DNA from: Microstegium vimineum
Taxonomy: Eukaryota; Streptophyta; Magnoliopsida; Poales; Poaceae
Length of the DNA stretch: 64,000 nucleotides
NCBI GenBank assembly: GCA_022036555.1
Contig: CM039122.1
Location: 51,605,072-51,669,071 of the forward strand
Direction: 5' to 3'
Shown here: piece after piece, positions 37,954-48,904 of the stretch
Layout of the letters: each line of letters begins with the position of its first letter
Numbering within the stretch: position 1 is the first letter of the stretch
Position numbers and translations under genes: made by a program
The notes under the pieces: generated by a model
The model's database searches: none
The model's input: the letters and a program-made list of their open reading frames with translations, nothing else
What the model was told of the DNA's origin: nothing

Positions 37954-40900
37954 GTAGGTGTCCCCTGGGGACGATGACGGTGATGGTGGGTTCCGGCGGG
38001 GTCTCCCCCCATTTTCCCCAACCCGCCCGGGTTTTTAGAAGGGGCCCGGGGGAGGGTTTTTTTGGGGCCCCTTGCTTTGGTGCGCCCCCCGGTCAAGGGA
38101 AAAGGTTCCCCCGGAAAAGTTGGGGGAAGATGCGGCGATGGCAGGGGGGGGTGAGGGGGGGGGCCCCCGGGGGGCTTTTGGGGGGAGGGGGGTGGCGGCA
38201 GTGAGAGGAGGAAGAAAAAGTGCCCAAATTCGGGTTTGGGTGGAGAAGAAACCGGGGAATTTTTGTGACAGCTCTATAATCAGAGTATCCCCCTAGAGGG
38301 AAAAAAAAAGGTTTTAAAAGATAATAACAGCCCCACAGGGGGAGTTTTAAAACAAGAGTTTAAAAACCCGAACAGGCAGGTCGCCTGTGAAAAATTTTTT
38401 ATTTTGCGTTGCTTTTAGCAACAGGCAGACGGATAGACACGCGATTTTCACCAACATTGGTCCCCGCGTGTGATTTTTTGGGGTTTTCAAGTGGCACCCA
38501 ACGTCAGGAACTAGTGTTTGTAAACAAAAAATGACAAAAAAATACAAAACCATTAGGCATCAGAAAAGGTTATGCTTGCGGCCTGCCTCTAGCTTGAAAT
38601 TTAACTTGGATTTTAAAAAAAAACAAAAATAGACAGCGGTACCTAAACTTAGGCTGTCGCGACGGTTATGCTTGGGGTTTTTCCCTTCTGCTTTGCATTT
38701 TGACATAAAAAAAAAATTCAGTATAAAACCCCATGGTGCGAGAAGTAGGTGCAAAAAAAACCACCCTTTTTTGTTTTTAACTTTTTTCTGTCAAGGTAAC
38801 AAGCTTTTTTTTAAAATTTCAATGTTACTTGGATTCAACCCCAAACAAAATGCCAGTTTTTGGATAAAAATGTTTAAAAAAAAAATTAAAATCCAAACGA
38901 TACATTTTTTTTTAAAAAATTTTTTTGGTTCCCCCAAAACTAGGTCTTTTGTGGTTGGGCCTGGATTCTTTTAAAGGGTCCTTCATGGGGCCAATAAAAA
39001 TTTTCCAGGTGTCTCGGGGCCCTTTTTTAAAAATTGGGTCTCCCACTTATTGCCCCCTGCTTTGGGGCCAAAGGTGGCATGTGACTGTTTTGTTGATGTG
39101 ACTTGATATGTGGACCAAACATGGTATCAACATAGTCAGCCTCCATGTCAGTGCTGAGCAGGTAAAACCCCTTTTTGGGGCGTCCCCAAAAAAAATATAA
39201 AAATTTTAAGACTTGGAGACCTAGTTTTTTCCCCCACCCCGTTTGGGGGACCCAAACATTAAGATTCAAAATTTTGGGGCCTGACACCATTTTATGCAAG
39301 TTTTGAAACCCCCCATACTTCTTTAAACGAATGTCAATAGTCTGCCCCACAACACTTTTTTACTTTGGTAGTCTATAAAATCTTTTTTTCCCCTTTTTAT
39401 CCCCTTTTTACTTTGTTTTTATTGACCCTTTTCTTTTTTTTAAAAAAAGAAATTTTGGGAAAAAATTCAAAATTAGCATTTTTTACATATGCCCCCTTTT
39501 GGAAAAAAAAAAAAAGGATATAACAGAAGCAGGAAGAAAAACTAAACGAATTAGAGAATATTTCCCCGGTGGGAAAATTGAAAATTTGTTTCCCCAACCC
39601 CAAAAAAAACCCATTTTCACTATCTTTGGACTGAAAATTGGTCCCCCTTTTTGCTTTCATCTTTTTTGCGTTGCTGAGCCAATACCCTTTTTTCGTTTCC
39701 CCCATGAACTAAGTTCCCCCAAAACATCATGTTGCAGAAAAGCTGGTTTTAAAAAAGGGTTTTTTTACAGAAGGTCAATTTTTAGGTTTGTTAAGGTTAC
39801 CAAAAAAAGGGTACCTTTTGTCTGCTCAACTCGATTTCAGCAGAAAAACTTTTTATTTTAGTTTTGTAGATTGCTTTTGGTCAATTGACATTACTTTTCT
39901 AAAGAGCATTTGTTTTGGATAAGAAACTGACAGACAATCATCTTGAAAAACCCTTTTTTTTTTTCCCAAAAAAGTTTTTTTTAAAATTAGCGCATGAGAA
40001 ACAAAAAATTTTTTTAATTTAAGAAAATTACTGCCCCAAAAATGGGAAAAGGGTTTTTTGGGAAAATGGTGCTGGGGCACCCAATTCCCCTTTTTTCCCC
40101 CAACAGCAGCTGCAGACTGTTGCTTTCCTTCCAATGCCCCTTTTTATAATCTGAACAGTGTTCCCTTTAAATCACCCCGAATTTGAACCCGTCACTATCT
40201 CAATCCTGTATACAAACAGCGATGCCCGTCAAAACATTTTAAATGGTACCAACCCCCAAAAAACACCCCCCCGATAACCTTGCCTTTTTCTTTCCGTCTC
40301 AAGAACTTGCATGCCAATCTTTTCCATCTGATAACTTTTTTCATTTTCCCCAGTTACCAGCTCTGAACAGGCAAGACTAATAAAAAATCGAATTCCCTGC
40401 AATGGTGTTTCAATAAGATTGGCAAGAAAATTTTTTAAAATTTTTTTTCCCCCCTTTATCTATTGAATTTTATTAACCCCTCCCCGTTTGTTTTGGGGGG
40501 AAAACTTTTGGAATAGGCAGCCCCCGTTTGTGGTTCTCATCTTTGTTCCCAAATCAAGGGTTTTGAGTAGCATCCTATTCCCGGGTAAAAAAAAAATTGG
40601 TATTTCCAAAATTTTTTTTGAACAAGCTAAAATTTAAAAGGGTTTATGTTACCATACTTCCTCCTCGCTAGTGTTCCGCAATTGCATGTTTAAGGGGTCC
40701 TCCTGTCAAAACTCCTTTCCTAGAATAGCTAGTGTTTTCTTTAAAAAAAAAAGGGGGTTTTTGGGTTCCCAATGTTTAGTTCTGGTTGTCGTTGACGCAA
40801 TAAAATTTACTATTAGGGCACTATTGTTGTTGGGAAAACCCCAAATCATAAAATAACCCCAAAAAAACAAAACAAGATGCTTTTCCCCAAAGGGGGCCCC

Positions 40901-43900
40901 TTCTCCCTGTAGATTTCTAGAAGTTTGAAATGAAAAGATTTGCTTTCTTGATCCCCCGGGGAAAAAATCTGTGGCGATCTTCAGTTTGCCCTTGCTTTTA
41001 AAAAGGTTATCCATCAAAGCTTGGGGAAGTTTTTTGTTGGTGGCACCCCCGATGAAGTTCCTGTTTCCTGTTTTGGGATGTTGGGATGGGGGAAACTAGT
41101 TAAATATTCTTTTAAAAAACCCAAAATGTGTGTAAGAACTTAAAAAATTTTAAAAAAAAAAAATTTTGCAGGAAAAAACGCAAAAAAGGGGGTTTTTCCC
41201 GAAAAAAAACTACCCCATGTGTAAATTTTCTAGCAGCTCAAAAAAGGGAAGTGTTTTCTTTTTATTTGGGAAAAGGGGAAACTCTGGTGAAAAACTTCAG
41301 TTTTTTTCCCTTTCAATTTTTTTCCAAACCCCTTCACCCCCCAGGGGTTTTTGAAGCTTATTTTATGGCCTGCAGGGGGTACCTTTTCCCCCGGGGGGTG
41401 CAAAAAGTTTTTTAGTTTTAAAAATCAAAAGGAACAAAAAATTCCTGTAATAAAAAAACTGGGGCTTTGTACTTTTTTGATCCTTAGGGGGGAAAAACAG
41501 GGGGACCCCCATTAGTTTTCCCCCGGGGTTGTTGAACAAAAAAAGTCATCCTTTGCCCCCAAAAAAATCTCTTTTAAAAGGAGATGCTGGAAATGAGTAA
41601 CATATTTGCTTGTTTCCCGAAAAAAGGGGAATGGGGGGTCCCTAGGATATTTGCTACATCGCTCCCCCTCTACTTCTTCTAGAACTTATCCCCCCCTCTG
41701 TTTTTTCCCGGTTTTCCCCTTTTGTTCCCTTTTTCCTCTCTTTTTTGGGAAAAGCGGGGATGGACATGCTAATGGGGTCTTTTTGATGTAGAACATTTTT
41801 TAACAACAGAGAGACGAAGGCAATGTTCAACAAGCATCTGTATGATTCTAAAAAATGCACACAACCCCCTTTTTTTATAAACCCTTACAAAATTTAAAAG
41901 AACAAAGTGAGTAAAAATTTTAGGATTTATGGAGGGCCAAAAACCCCCAAAAAAATTTTTAATAAGAGCATTCCATCCCCAATTGTGTCCCTGAATTTTT
42001 TTTAGGGGAAACCTTAAAATTTTTTCGCATTTTTGGGGGGCACTGTTTTTGTAGCTTACAAGGGCCCCCTTTTTCCCCAAATTTTTTAAAATTTTTTTTT
42101 TTCTTTTCCCCTTTTTGCTAAAATTTTCACTCATAAAAATTCAATGTTTATGATTTAGCACACAGTTCAACAACATTCAAATTCGTAGATTTTAAGTCAA
42201 TTCAAACATGCCAGGATTTCCCCAAAAAACTAAATAATCTACCCGAATTTTTGAATAAAAGCTTTGTGGTCATGGGCAACTCCCCTTGTTTTCTACAATT
42301 GGGGAAAATCTACCCAGGGGAAAATGGACAAAAAGACGGTGGGATTGCACCCGTTGCAGATCTTTGGGCCCGGGCAGCAAGCTTTTGCTGGGGGGAAAAA
42401 AATCTACAAAATTTTTGCCCTTGCAGTTTGGTGCTTTGGATAAGCCGCTTGGGGCCCCTGGGGCCCCCCCTCCGCCTCCCCCCCTTTTTTCTTCGCCCTC
42501 CTTTGCTAGAACGGGGCCGGACGGCCCGTGCCGTTTGGGGCGCGGCGAGGGGGGGGGGCCCCGGGCAAAGGGGATGACGACCAAAAAGGGGGCCAGTTCG
42601 GGCGGGGGACGGAGGGGGCACGGGCGGTGGGCGATAACGGTTTGGGGCCGGTTTCGCACAGCACAGCAGAAAGGGAAAAGAAGGATGCGCATACTGGTGG
42701 GTGCTCGTCGCCGGCGAAGGGCCGACGAAGACCCGGCGAAGGGACCGAGCGGTTAGACCCAGGCACCTGGACCCGGCCTAGGCGGGGGGGGTTACGGGGA
42801 CGGCGGTCGCCCCGTTGCGACACGGGTGAGGGAGCGCGTGCAAAGCGGGGCAAAAGGGAGAAAGAAAAACTGTTGTAACGGGGCGCCGGGACTCAGGAGT
42901 CCGTCGGACGCCGCAAGGCCGCAAAAGCCGACGCGGACAGGAACAGTAGGGGTGCGGCTTCGTGTTGGTGACGGGCTTCCTTGAATTGGGCCCCTGGGAC
43001 CCCTCCAAAAAAAATTTGTCTGGTGACGGATGCCATGAGTTTGGGCCCGTGAGGACCTGCTCCCAAAACATTTGGCCCCCCACCCGGGATTAAAGGGAAG
43101 ATTGGAGTTTTGCACTGGCGTGTCGAATAGAAAAGGCATCAAAAGTTAATTTCTGTGTTTGGCCCAACTAGATTGGATAGAGTTTGCACTACCTACCCAC
43201 TTGGTAGTATATAGAAAGGGAAGAAGCGGGTTTTTGATTTTAGAAATGGTAACCAGAGACGGGACGGTTTTAGTATGGTGTAAAAAGGGCCCAAATTTTA
43301 CCTCTATTTTTTTTTAGGAATACCCAAATATCTATACCTATAATATATTATACATCTAGAACACTTATTAAATAAACAATCTCGGGTTCTTCGAAAAATC
43401 AGCAATCTCTTCAGTCAAAAAGCTCATCCCAAAAGAGAAAATTACATATAGTTCTATAGTTCTTCTAAGGCCCCGGATCCCGGGGGCCCAAAAAAGGGAA
43501 ACCCAAAACACATAGCACATGATAAAAAAAGATAGAAAGGGAATAAAAAATAAATTGACTCGTTTTTTTCCCCTTTCCCAAAAAATCATGATAGTTTCAA
43601 TTTTTGAAGCTCGAGTCTTGTCCCGTTTAATAATCAATCAACTTTTAGAAGAAAAAAAAATCTATAAAAATTTTCTAACATCTACTCCCTTTGTTCCAAT
43701 TTATAAGTCATTTTGGCATTTCTAAATACACAACTTTTATTATGTATTAGATTATTACATCTCAAAAAATATGTCTAGAAAAATTTAAACCCCTTTATTT
43801 TGGATAGAGGGTGATAATACCTTCTTTTTATGGGGGTTTTTAAAAAATTTCTTCATCCCCTCTGAATCCAAATTAAAAAAAGATAAAGAGAAACAAGGGA

Positions 43901-44312
43901 AAAATAATATGCTTATTAACATCTTGGCGAAAAGGCGATCACATCCTTTGGGGGCACTTGCTTTTGAATGTTTAAAAAATCATATTTAAAAGATAAACAC
44001 CGGAGTATTTTTTGTTTACTTGGTCATTGTATTAATCATTGTTGAATTGATTGTTAATATTTGATCCTATGATTGAAATCTTAGAACCCCCACCGAAGAG
44101 GGGGAGGGGGTTTAGAGAAACCGTGAAAAAAAACATGGAGGCTTAGAGGAACCTACAAAAAAGTGACATGATAGAGTGGTTCAAGATTGACATCCAACAT
44201 AGTTCAGTCCGAAATAACACAAACACCTAATTCTTAGAAACTCAACAAACTTATACTTTGTTGCAGAGAGGGAGGACTTTGTTTGTAGCAAGAAAGAGAT
44301 GATGGTGAAATT
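37283..44312. other. Degraded duplicate of 44413-51470 (assembly artefact)
   Basis: Every landmark of the clean stretch after the gap recurs here in the same order and at nearly the same spacing: LTR end, the three 100-bp repeats, exons of the minus-strand gene, the MITE in its last intron, the G+C-rich segment, and the MITE start at 43684. Lengths are about 7030 and 7058 bp. The last bases before the Ns (AGAGATGATGGTGAAATT) match 51453-51470. Differences are neighbour-copy and deletion errors rather than typical mutations. This copy should not be annotated as genes. Confidence 0.93.
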
Positions 44313-44412
44313 NNNNNNNNNNNNNNNNNNNNNNNNNNNNNNNNNNNNNNNNNNNNNNNNNNNNNNNNNNNNNNNNNNNNNNNNNNNNNNNNNNNNNNNN
44401 NNNNNNNNNNNN
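44313..44412. other. Assembly gap, exactly 100 N
   Basis: A run of 100 Ns is the conventional placeholder for a scaffold gap of unknown size. The flanks overlap by about 7 kb, so the real gap length is probably negative. Confidence 0.98.
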
Positions 44413-45064
44413 CCGTACCGGAGTTGTTGAAGAGGAGGGGGTCGAACCCTCGGTCGAGGGGGGGGGTCGAGCCCCGCATGACTCTGTCACGTTCCCGAAG
44501 CCGTCGTCGAGGGTCGCACTGTTCACTTTCCGAGGGGTACTGTAGAAGTCCGTACTCGCGTAGTGGCGGCAGTGGCGGCACAGTCGTCGGGAGTCGGGGA
44601 CTAGACCGGGAGTTGGCGGATTTGACAGTGGACGCAGGCGCCCATGTCGTCAGGTGGTTTTACTTTTACCCATGCCGGAGTGGTTGGGTCAATCGAGCCC
44701 TCGTCCGTCGACGGCGCTTGGAAGGTCGAGGCGTCGACAGGTTGAGGGGGTCGAAGTCGAGGTAGAGGTCGGGGGGTCGTTCGTCCGACCCCTCGTCCGT
44801 CGTCGAGGTAGAACCGGGGGTCGTTCGTCCGACCCCTCGTCCGTCGTCGAGGTAGAACCGGGGGGTCGTTCGTCCGACCCCTCGTCCGTCGTCGAGGTAG
44901 AGCCGGGGCCAGTGGCTGGTTTCCGCGGTCGGTGTAGCGGGGGCCCTCGATTGATGGGCCGTGTCTTACCGAACAGTAGGCTGATCCTTGCCTTAAAAAT
45001 GGTTGCTATGTTTAGCGTTAATTTATCGAAAGGTTTAGGATACCCCTTACCTTCGTACCCGACA
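44413..45064. mobile_element. Clean 3' part of right LTR
   Basis: The clean contig starts inside the right LTR and runs to its end at CCCGACA (45064), followed by GTAGG, the presumed target duplication. It shows what the smeared LTRs really look like. Confidence 0.8.
44770..44907. repeat. Tandem repeat in LTR, 3 x 44-45 bp
   Basis: TCGTTCGTCCGACCCCTCGT recurs at 44777, 44821 and 44866, each followed by CCGTCGTCGAGGTAGAACCG or a close variant. The array is also recognisable in both smeared LTRs (27450-27530, 37640-37770). Confidence 0.85.
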
Positions 45065-45521
45065 GTAGGTGTCCGCTGGAGACGATGACGGTGATGGCTA
45101 GGGTTCCGGCGATGCTCTCCCCCTCATTCTTCCCCAACTCCGACGGGTATAGAATGGGCCGGACGGTTTGAGGGCCCTAGCAGTGGTAGCAGCAACCAGG
45201 TCAAGGCGAAGGAGGTTCACCGGAGTTGGAGAAGATAGCGGCGATGGCAGGAGGGGGTGAGGGGGAGAGGCACGGTAGGCCGTGTCGGCAGGGGTGGCGA
45301 GCAGTGAGAGGAGGAAGAGAAACCGTGAACAAAATATCGGGTATGGGTGGAGAACGAAACACGCGAATTTGTAGTAGACAGACTCTATAATCAGAAGTAT
45401 GCCCGTAGATGGAAAAATAGAGTTTAATGATAATAACAGCCTCACAGGGGTAGATTCAAACACAAGAGCTTAAAGCCCGAACAGTGCAGGCTCTGCCTGC
45501 TGACAATTGTTCTCCATTCTT

Positions 45522-45837
45522 GCGATTGCTGTAGCAAACAGGCAGACAGGATAGACACTGCGAGTACACCAACATTAGGCTACCAGCGATGATGATTCTT
45601 GCGGTTGCAAGTAGGCATCAACCGCTCAGGAACATATGTGATTGTAAAACAAACAGAATAGACACTGTAAGTACATCAACATTAGGCTATCAGCAACGGT
45701 TATGCTTGCGGCCTGCCTCTAGCTTTGCAATACACTTGTGATTGTAAAACAAACACAATAGACACTGCGAGTACATCAACATTAGGCTGTCAGCGACGGT
45801 TATGCTTGCGGTCTGCCTCTAGCTTTGCAGTTAGTAC
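45522..45837. repeat. Tandem repeat, 100-bp unit, three copies
   Basis: Two regular 100-bp copies (45638-45737, 45738-45837) start GTGATTGTAAAACAAACA and share AACATTAGGCT and GGTTATGCTTGCGG. A diverged first copy of about 116 bp starts near 45522. The array ends some 20 bp from the stop codon of the minus-strand gene, so it forms that gene's probable 3' UTR. Confidence 0.8.
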
Positions 45838-45856
45838 ATAAAAATAAATCTCAGTA

Positions 45857-48800
45857 TCAAGTCCGATGGTGCGAGAAGTAGGTGCAAATAATCACATGCT
45901 CTTCTTGTATTTTAACTTCTTTCCTGTCAAGGTAACACAGCTATCTTGTCAACTTCAATGTTACTTGGATTCAAGCCAAGCAAAATGCCAGATCATAGGC
46001 ATAACCAATGATTAAAAAAAAATTAAATCACAAACAAGACTACATTGTTAAAGTTCAATGTTTTCCTTGGTATACCTCAATGACTAGGTACTATGTGGTT
46101 AAGCCTGGCATTTCTTTTAAAGGAGTAACATTCATGAGCGGCCAATAAAATTGCACAGCAGTGTCATCCGGGGTCCCCATTTTGAACTTGGGTCTCCACA
46201 CTTATCCTGACCGCTGCATTGGACCAAGCGTGGCATGCTGACTGTGTGTTGATGTAGACTTGATATGTGGACCAAACATGGCATATCAACACATAGTCAG
46301 CACTCCATGTCAGTGCATGAGCAGGTCAAGCCTGTTTGGACCAGTGCCAACAAAATATCAAAATTCAAGACTTGGAGACCTAGATGATACCACCATACAA
46401 GTTTGGGGACCCAAACATTAAGATTCAAGAGTTGAGACTCATGACACCATTTATGCAAGTTTAGAAACCGCTCATACTTCTTTAAACGAATGTCAATGAG
46501 TCTGCCCCACAACACTTCTACTTGTGGTAGTCTATAAAATCATTTAGCACCATTTTCATCCTTGCCACTTTGATTCATGATATTGACTTCTCTTTTTTTA
46601 AAAAAAAAAGTATTTGGTAAAAGTTCAATTAGCATTAGGTACATATGCCTCTTTGGAACAGAAAAAGAAGTATATAACAGAAGCAGGGAAAGAAAACACA
46701 TAAACGAATTAGAGAATCATACCATGGTGGGAAGATATGAATTATGTTTCCAACCAGAAGATCCACATTGTCACATATCTTTGGACTGAAGATAATGGTC
46801 CTCCTATTTCTGCTTTCATCTATGGTGCTGTCTGCTGAGCCATTACTTATATCAGTATCCTGCATGAACATAAGTTCCATGAAAACATCACTGTTGCAGA
46901 ATGCTGGTAAAACATCGTTTATGTTCACAGAAGAGTCAATTCATTAGAAGTTTGTCTAAGGTCTACAACAAAGGATACCTTTTGTCTGCTCATCTCGATG
47001 CAGCAGAATAACTTTCAATTTTAGTTTTGTAGCATTGCATAATTGGTCAATTCAGACATTACTTTTCTAAAGAGCATACTGTTCTGGATAAGAAACTGAC
47101 AGACAATCATCTTGAAACCTTTTTTTTTTTCCAAAATGTTTTTTCAACTTAGCAGCATGAGAAGCAAAATGTTATTGAATTTAAGAAGATTACTGCCACA
47201 TGAGTAGATAAGAGTTTTTGGAAGATGGATGCATGGAGCACAGACATTGCTCTTTTCCTGGAACACGCAGCTGCAGACTGTTAGCTTTCCTTCCAATGAC
47301 CTTGACATAATCTGAACAGTAGTTCCCTTTAAATCACCTACGAATTTGAACTGTCACTATCTCAATCCATGTATACAAACAGACGATGCCTAAGTCAAAG
47401 CATATAAGTGGTACCAACTACCAACAGCACCACCTGAATAACCTTGCTCTCTGCTATACCGTCTCAAGAACTCTGCATGCCAATCTTTCTCCATCTGCAT
47501 AATCTGTTGCATTCTTCCATAGTTACCAGCTCTGACACAGAGCAAGACTAATAAATAATCAGAATTCCAGTGCAAATGGTCGTTTCAATAAGATTTGGCA
47601 AGAATTCAAGATTATTATACCCTGTTGATCTCATTGAATTCATTAACCCATCCATGTTTGTTGGATTGAAAACTTCTTGGAATAGGTCAGCCATAGTTTG
47701 CTGGTTCTCATCTTTGTTCACCAAACTCAAGTGGTTTTGAGTAGCATCCTATTCCAGGATAAAAGAAAAATATGAGTATTTCAATTTTCAAATGAACAAT
47801 GACTAATATAAAGTGTTTATGTTACCATACTTCCTCCTCGCTAGATGTTCCGTCAATTGCATGCTCCAAGGGGTCCTCACTGTCAATACTCCTGTCTCCT
47901 AGAATAGCTAGTGTTTTCTTCTCGGAAGAAAGGAGTTTTGGCTTCCAATGTTTAGTTCTGGTGTGTCGATGTGACTGCAATAAAATTTACAATATTCAGA
48001 GGCAAGCTACTTGTTGTCTGAGAACCTCAAATCATGAAATAACACCAAAGAAACACACCAAAGATGCTGTCTCCACATAAGAGCCACTTCTACCCTGTAG
48101 ATCTTCTAGAAGTTCTGCAACTGAGAGATTTGCTTTCTTGATCGACCCGGGAAACTCTGATGGCAGATCTTCAGTTTGTCCCTTGACATTTTCGAATGGT
48201 TCATCCATCAAAGCTTGTGAAGCTTTAGTTGGTGGCACACCAGATGAAAGTTCCTGTTGCCTGATTGGTATGCTTGGAGCATGTTGGTACAACTAGATTA
48301 AAATATTCATAAAGAACATAAGTGTGTGTAAGAACTTCAAAAAATGAAAGAAGAATGCAGGACAATACGCACCAAAGATGGTGTCCTGACAAAAGAACTA
48401 CTCCTATGCTGTAAATTATCTAGCAGCTCAGAAACTGAAGTGTTTTCTTTCTTAGTTGGAAGGGCAAACTCTGGTGCCAAATCTTCAGTTTGTTCCTCAA
48501 TGTTTTCCAACCGTTCAGCCACCATGGTTTGTGAAGCTCTAGTTGATGGCACTGCAGAGGTACCTTCTTGCCCCCCGGTGCACAAGTTATCAGTCTTAAC
48601 ATCTAATGGAACAAAATCATATCCTCGTAATGAGAATCTAGGCTTCTGTACACTTTTGATCCCTGTAGTGGGGAAACAGAGGACACACATTAGATTATCC
48701 ACCTGGTATAGTTGAACAAAACAAAGTCATCCTTTGCTCACAACATTATCTCTATAAGAGGAGATGCTGGAAATGAGATAACATACTTCTGCTTGTTCCA

Positions 48801-48904
48801 GAAGAAAGGAATGAGGTGCTACTAGGATATTTGCATACACTCGCTAACTCATCATCTTCTTCTAGAACTTCATCCCACCCATCTGATTTTCCATGGTCTT
48901 CCAT
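45857..48904 (-). CDS. Conserved-looking protein of unknown function, 9 exons, 454 aa
   Basis: Exons read on the minus strand: 48904-48787, 48662-48373, 48292-48059, 47974-47831, 47748-47621, 47531-47434, 47311-47194, 46890-46723 and 45923-45857. All have GT-AG borders and the summed length is 1365 bases, 455 codons with the stop, with phases matching at every join. The start MEDHGKSDGWDEVLEEDDEL is acidic; an AG acceptor just upstream (SNKMED in phase 0) allows a longer N-terminus. Exons 2 and 3 each end in a related 60-residue module (ASQ...QTEDL..EF...KK.N.SV.ELL..LQ.RS). Later parts include MADLFQEVFNPTNMDGL and the end RTIIFSPKIC...HIFPPWKEVKIQEEHV. I do not recognise the family securely; a DNA-repair scaffold such as SPIDR is only a hunch. 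Exon 7 is the least certain, since an alternative frame there is also open. Confidence 0.72.
46134..46475. mobile_element. MITE with long imperfect inverted ends, 342 bp
   Basis: The left end ATGAGCGG and right end CCGCTCAT are perfect inverses, and similarity continues inward (left GTGTCATCCGGGGTCCCC, right inverse GGTGTCATGAGTCTC). No open frame. It lies in the last intron of the minus-strand unknown gene. Target duplication is unclear. Confidence 0.65.

Noticed and set aside
38700..41800. A second, divergent copy of the nine-exon gene
   Set aside because: Its exons appear in the same order and spacing as the clean gene, with neighbour-copy errors and no selection-like pattern; it is the same DNA read badly.
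44770..44907. CRISPR-like array
   Set aside because: Only three contiguous 44-45 bp copies without spacers, inside a plant LTR.
45460..45860. Extra coding exon in the 100-bp repeats
   Set aside because: Frames are interrupted in each copy and the upstream stop at 45857-45859 closes the gene.
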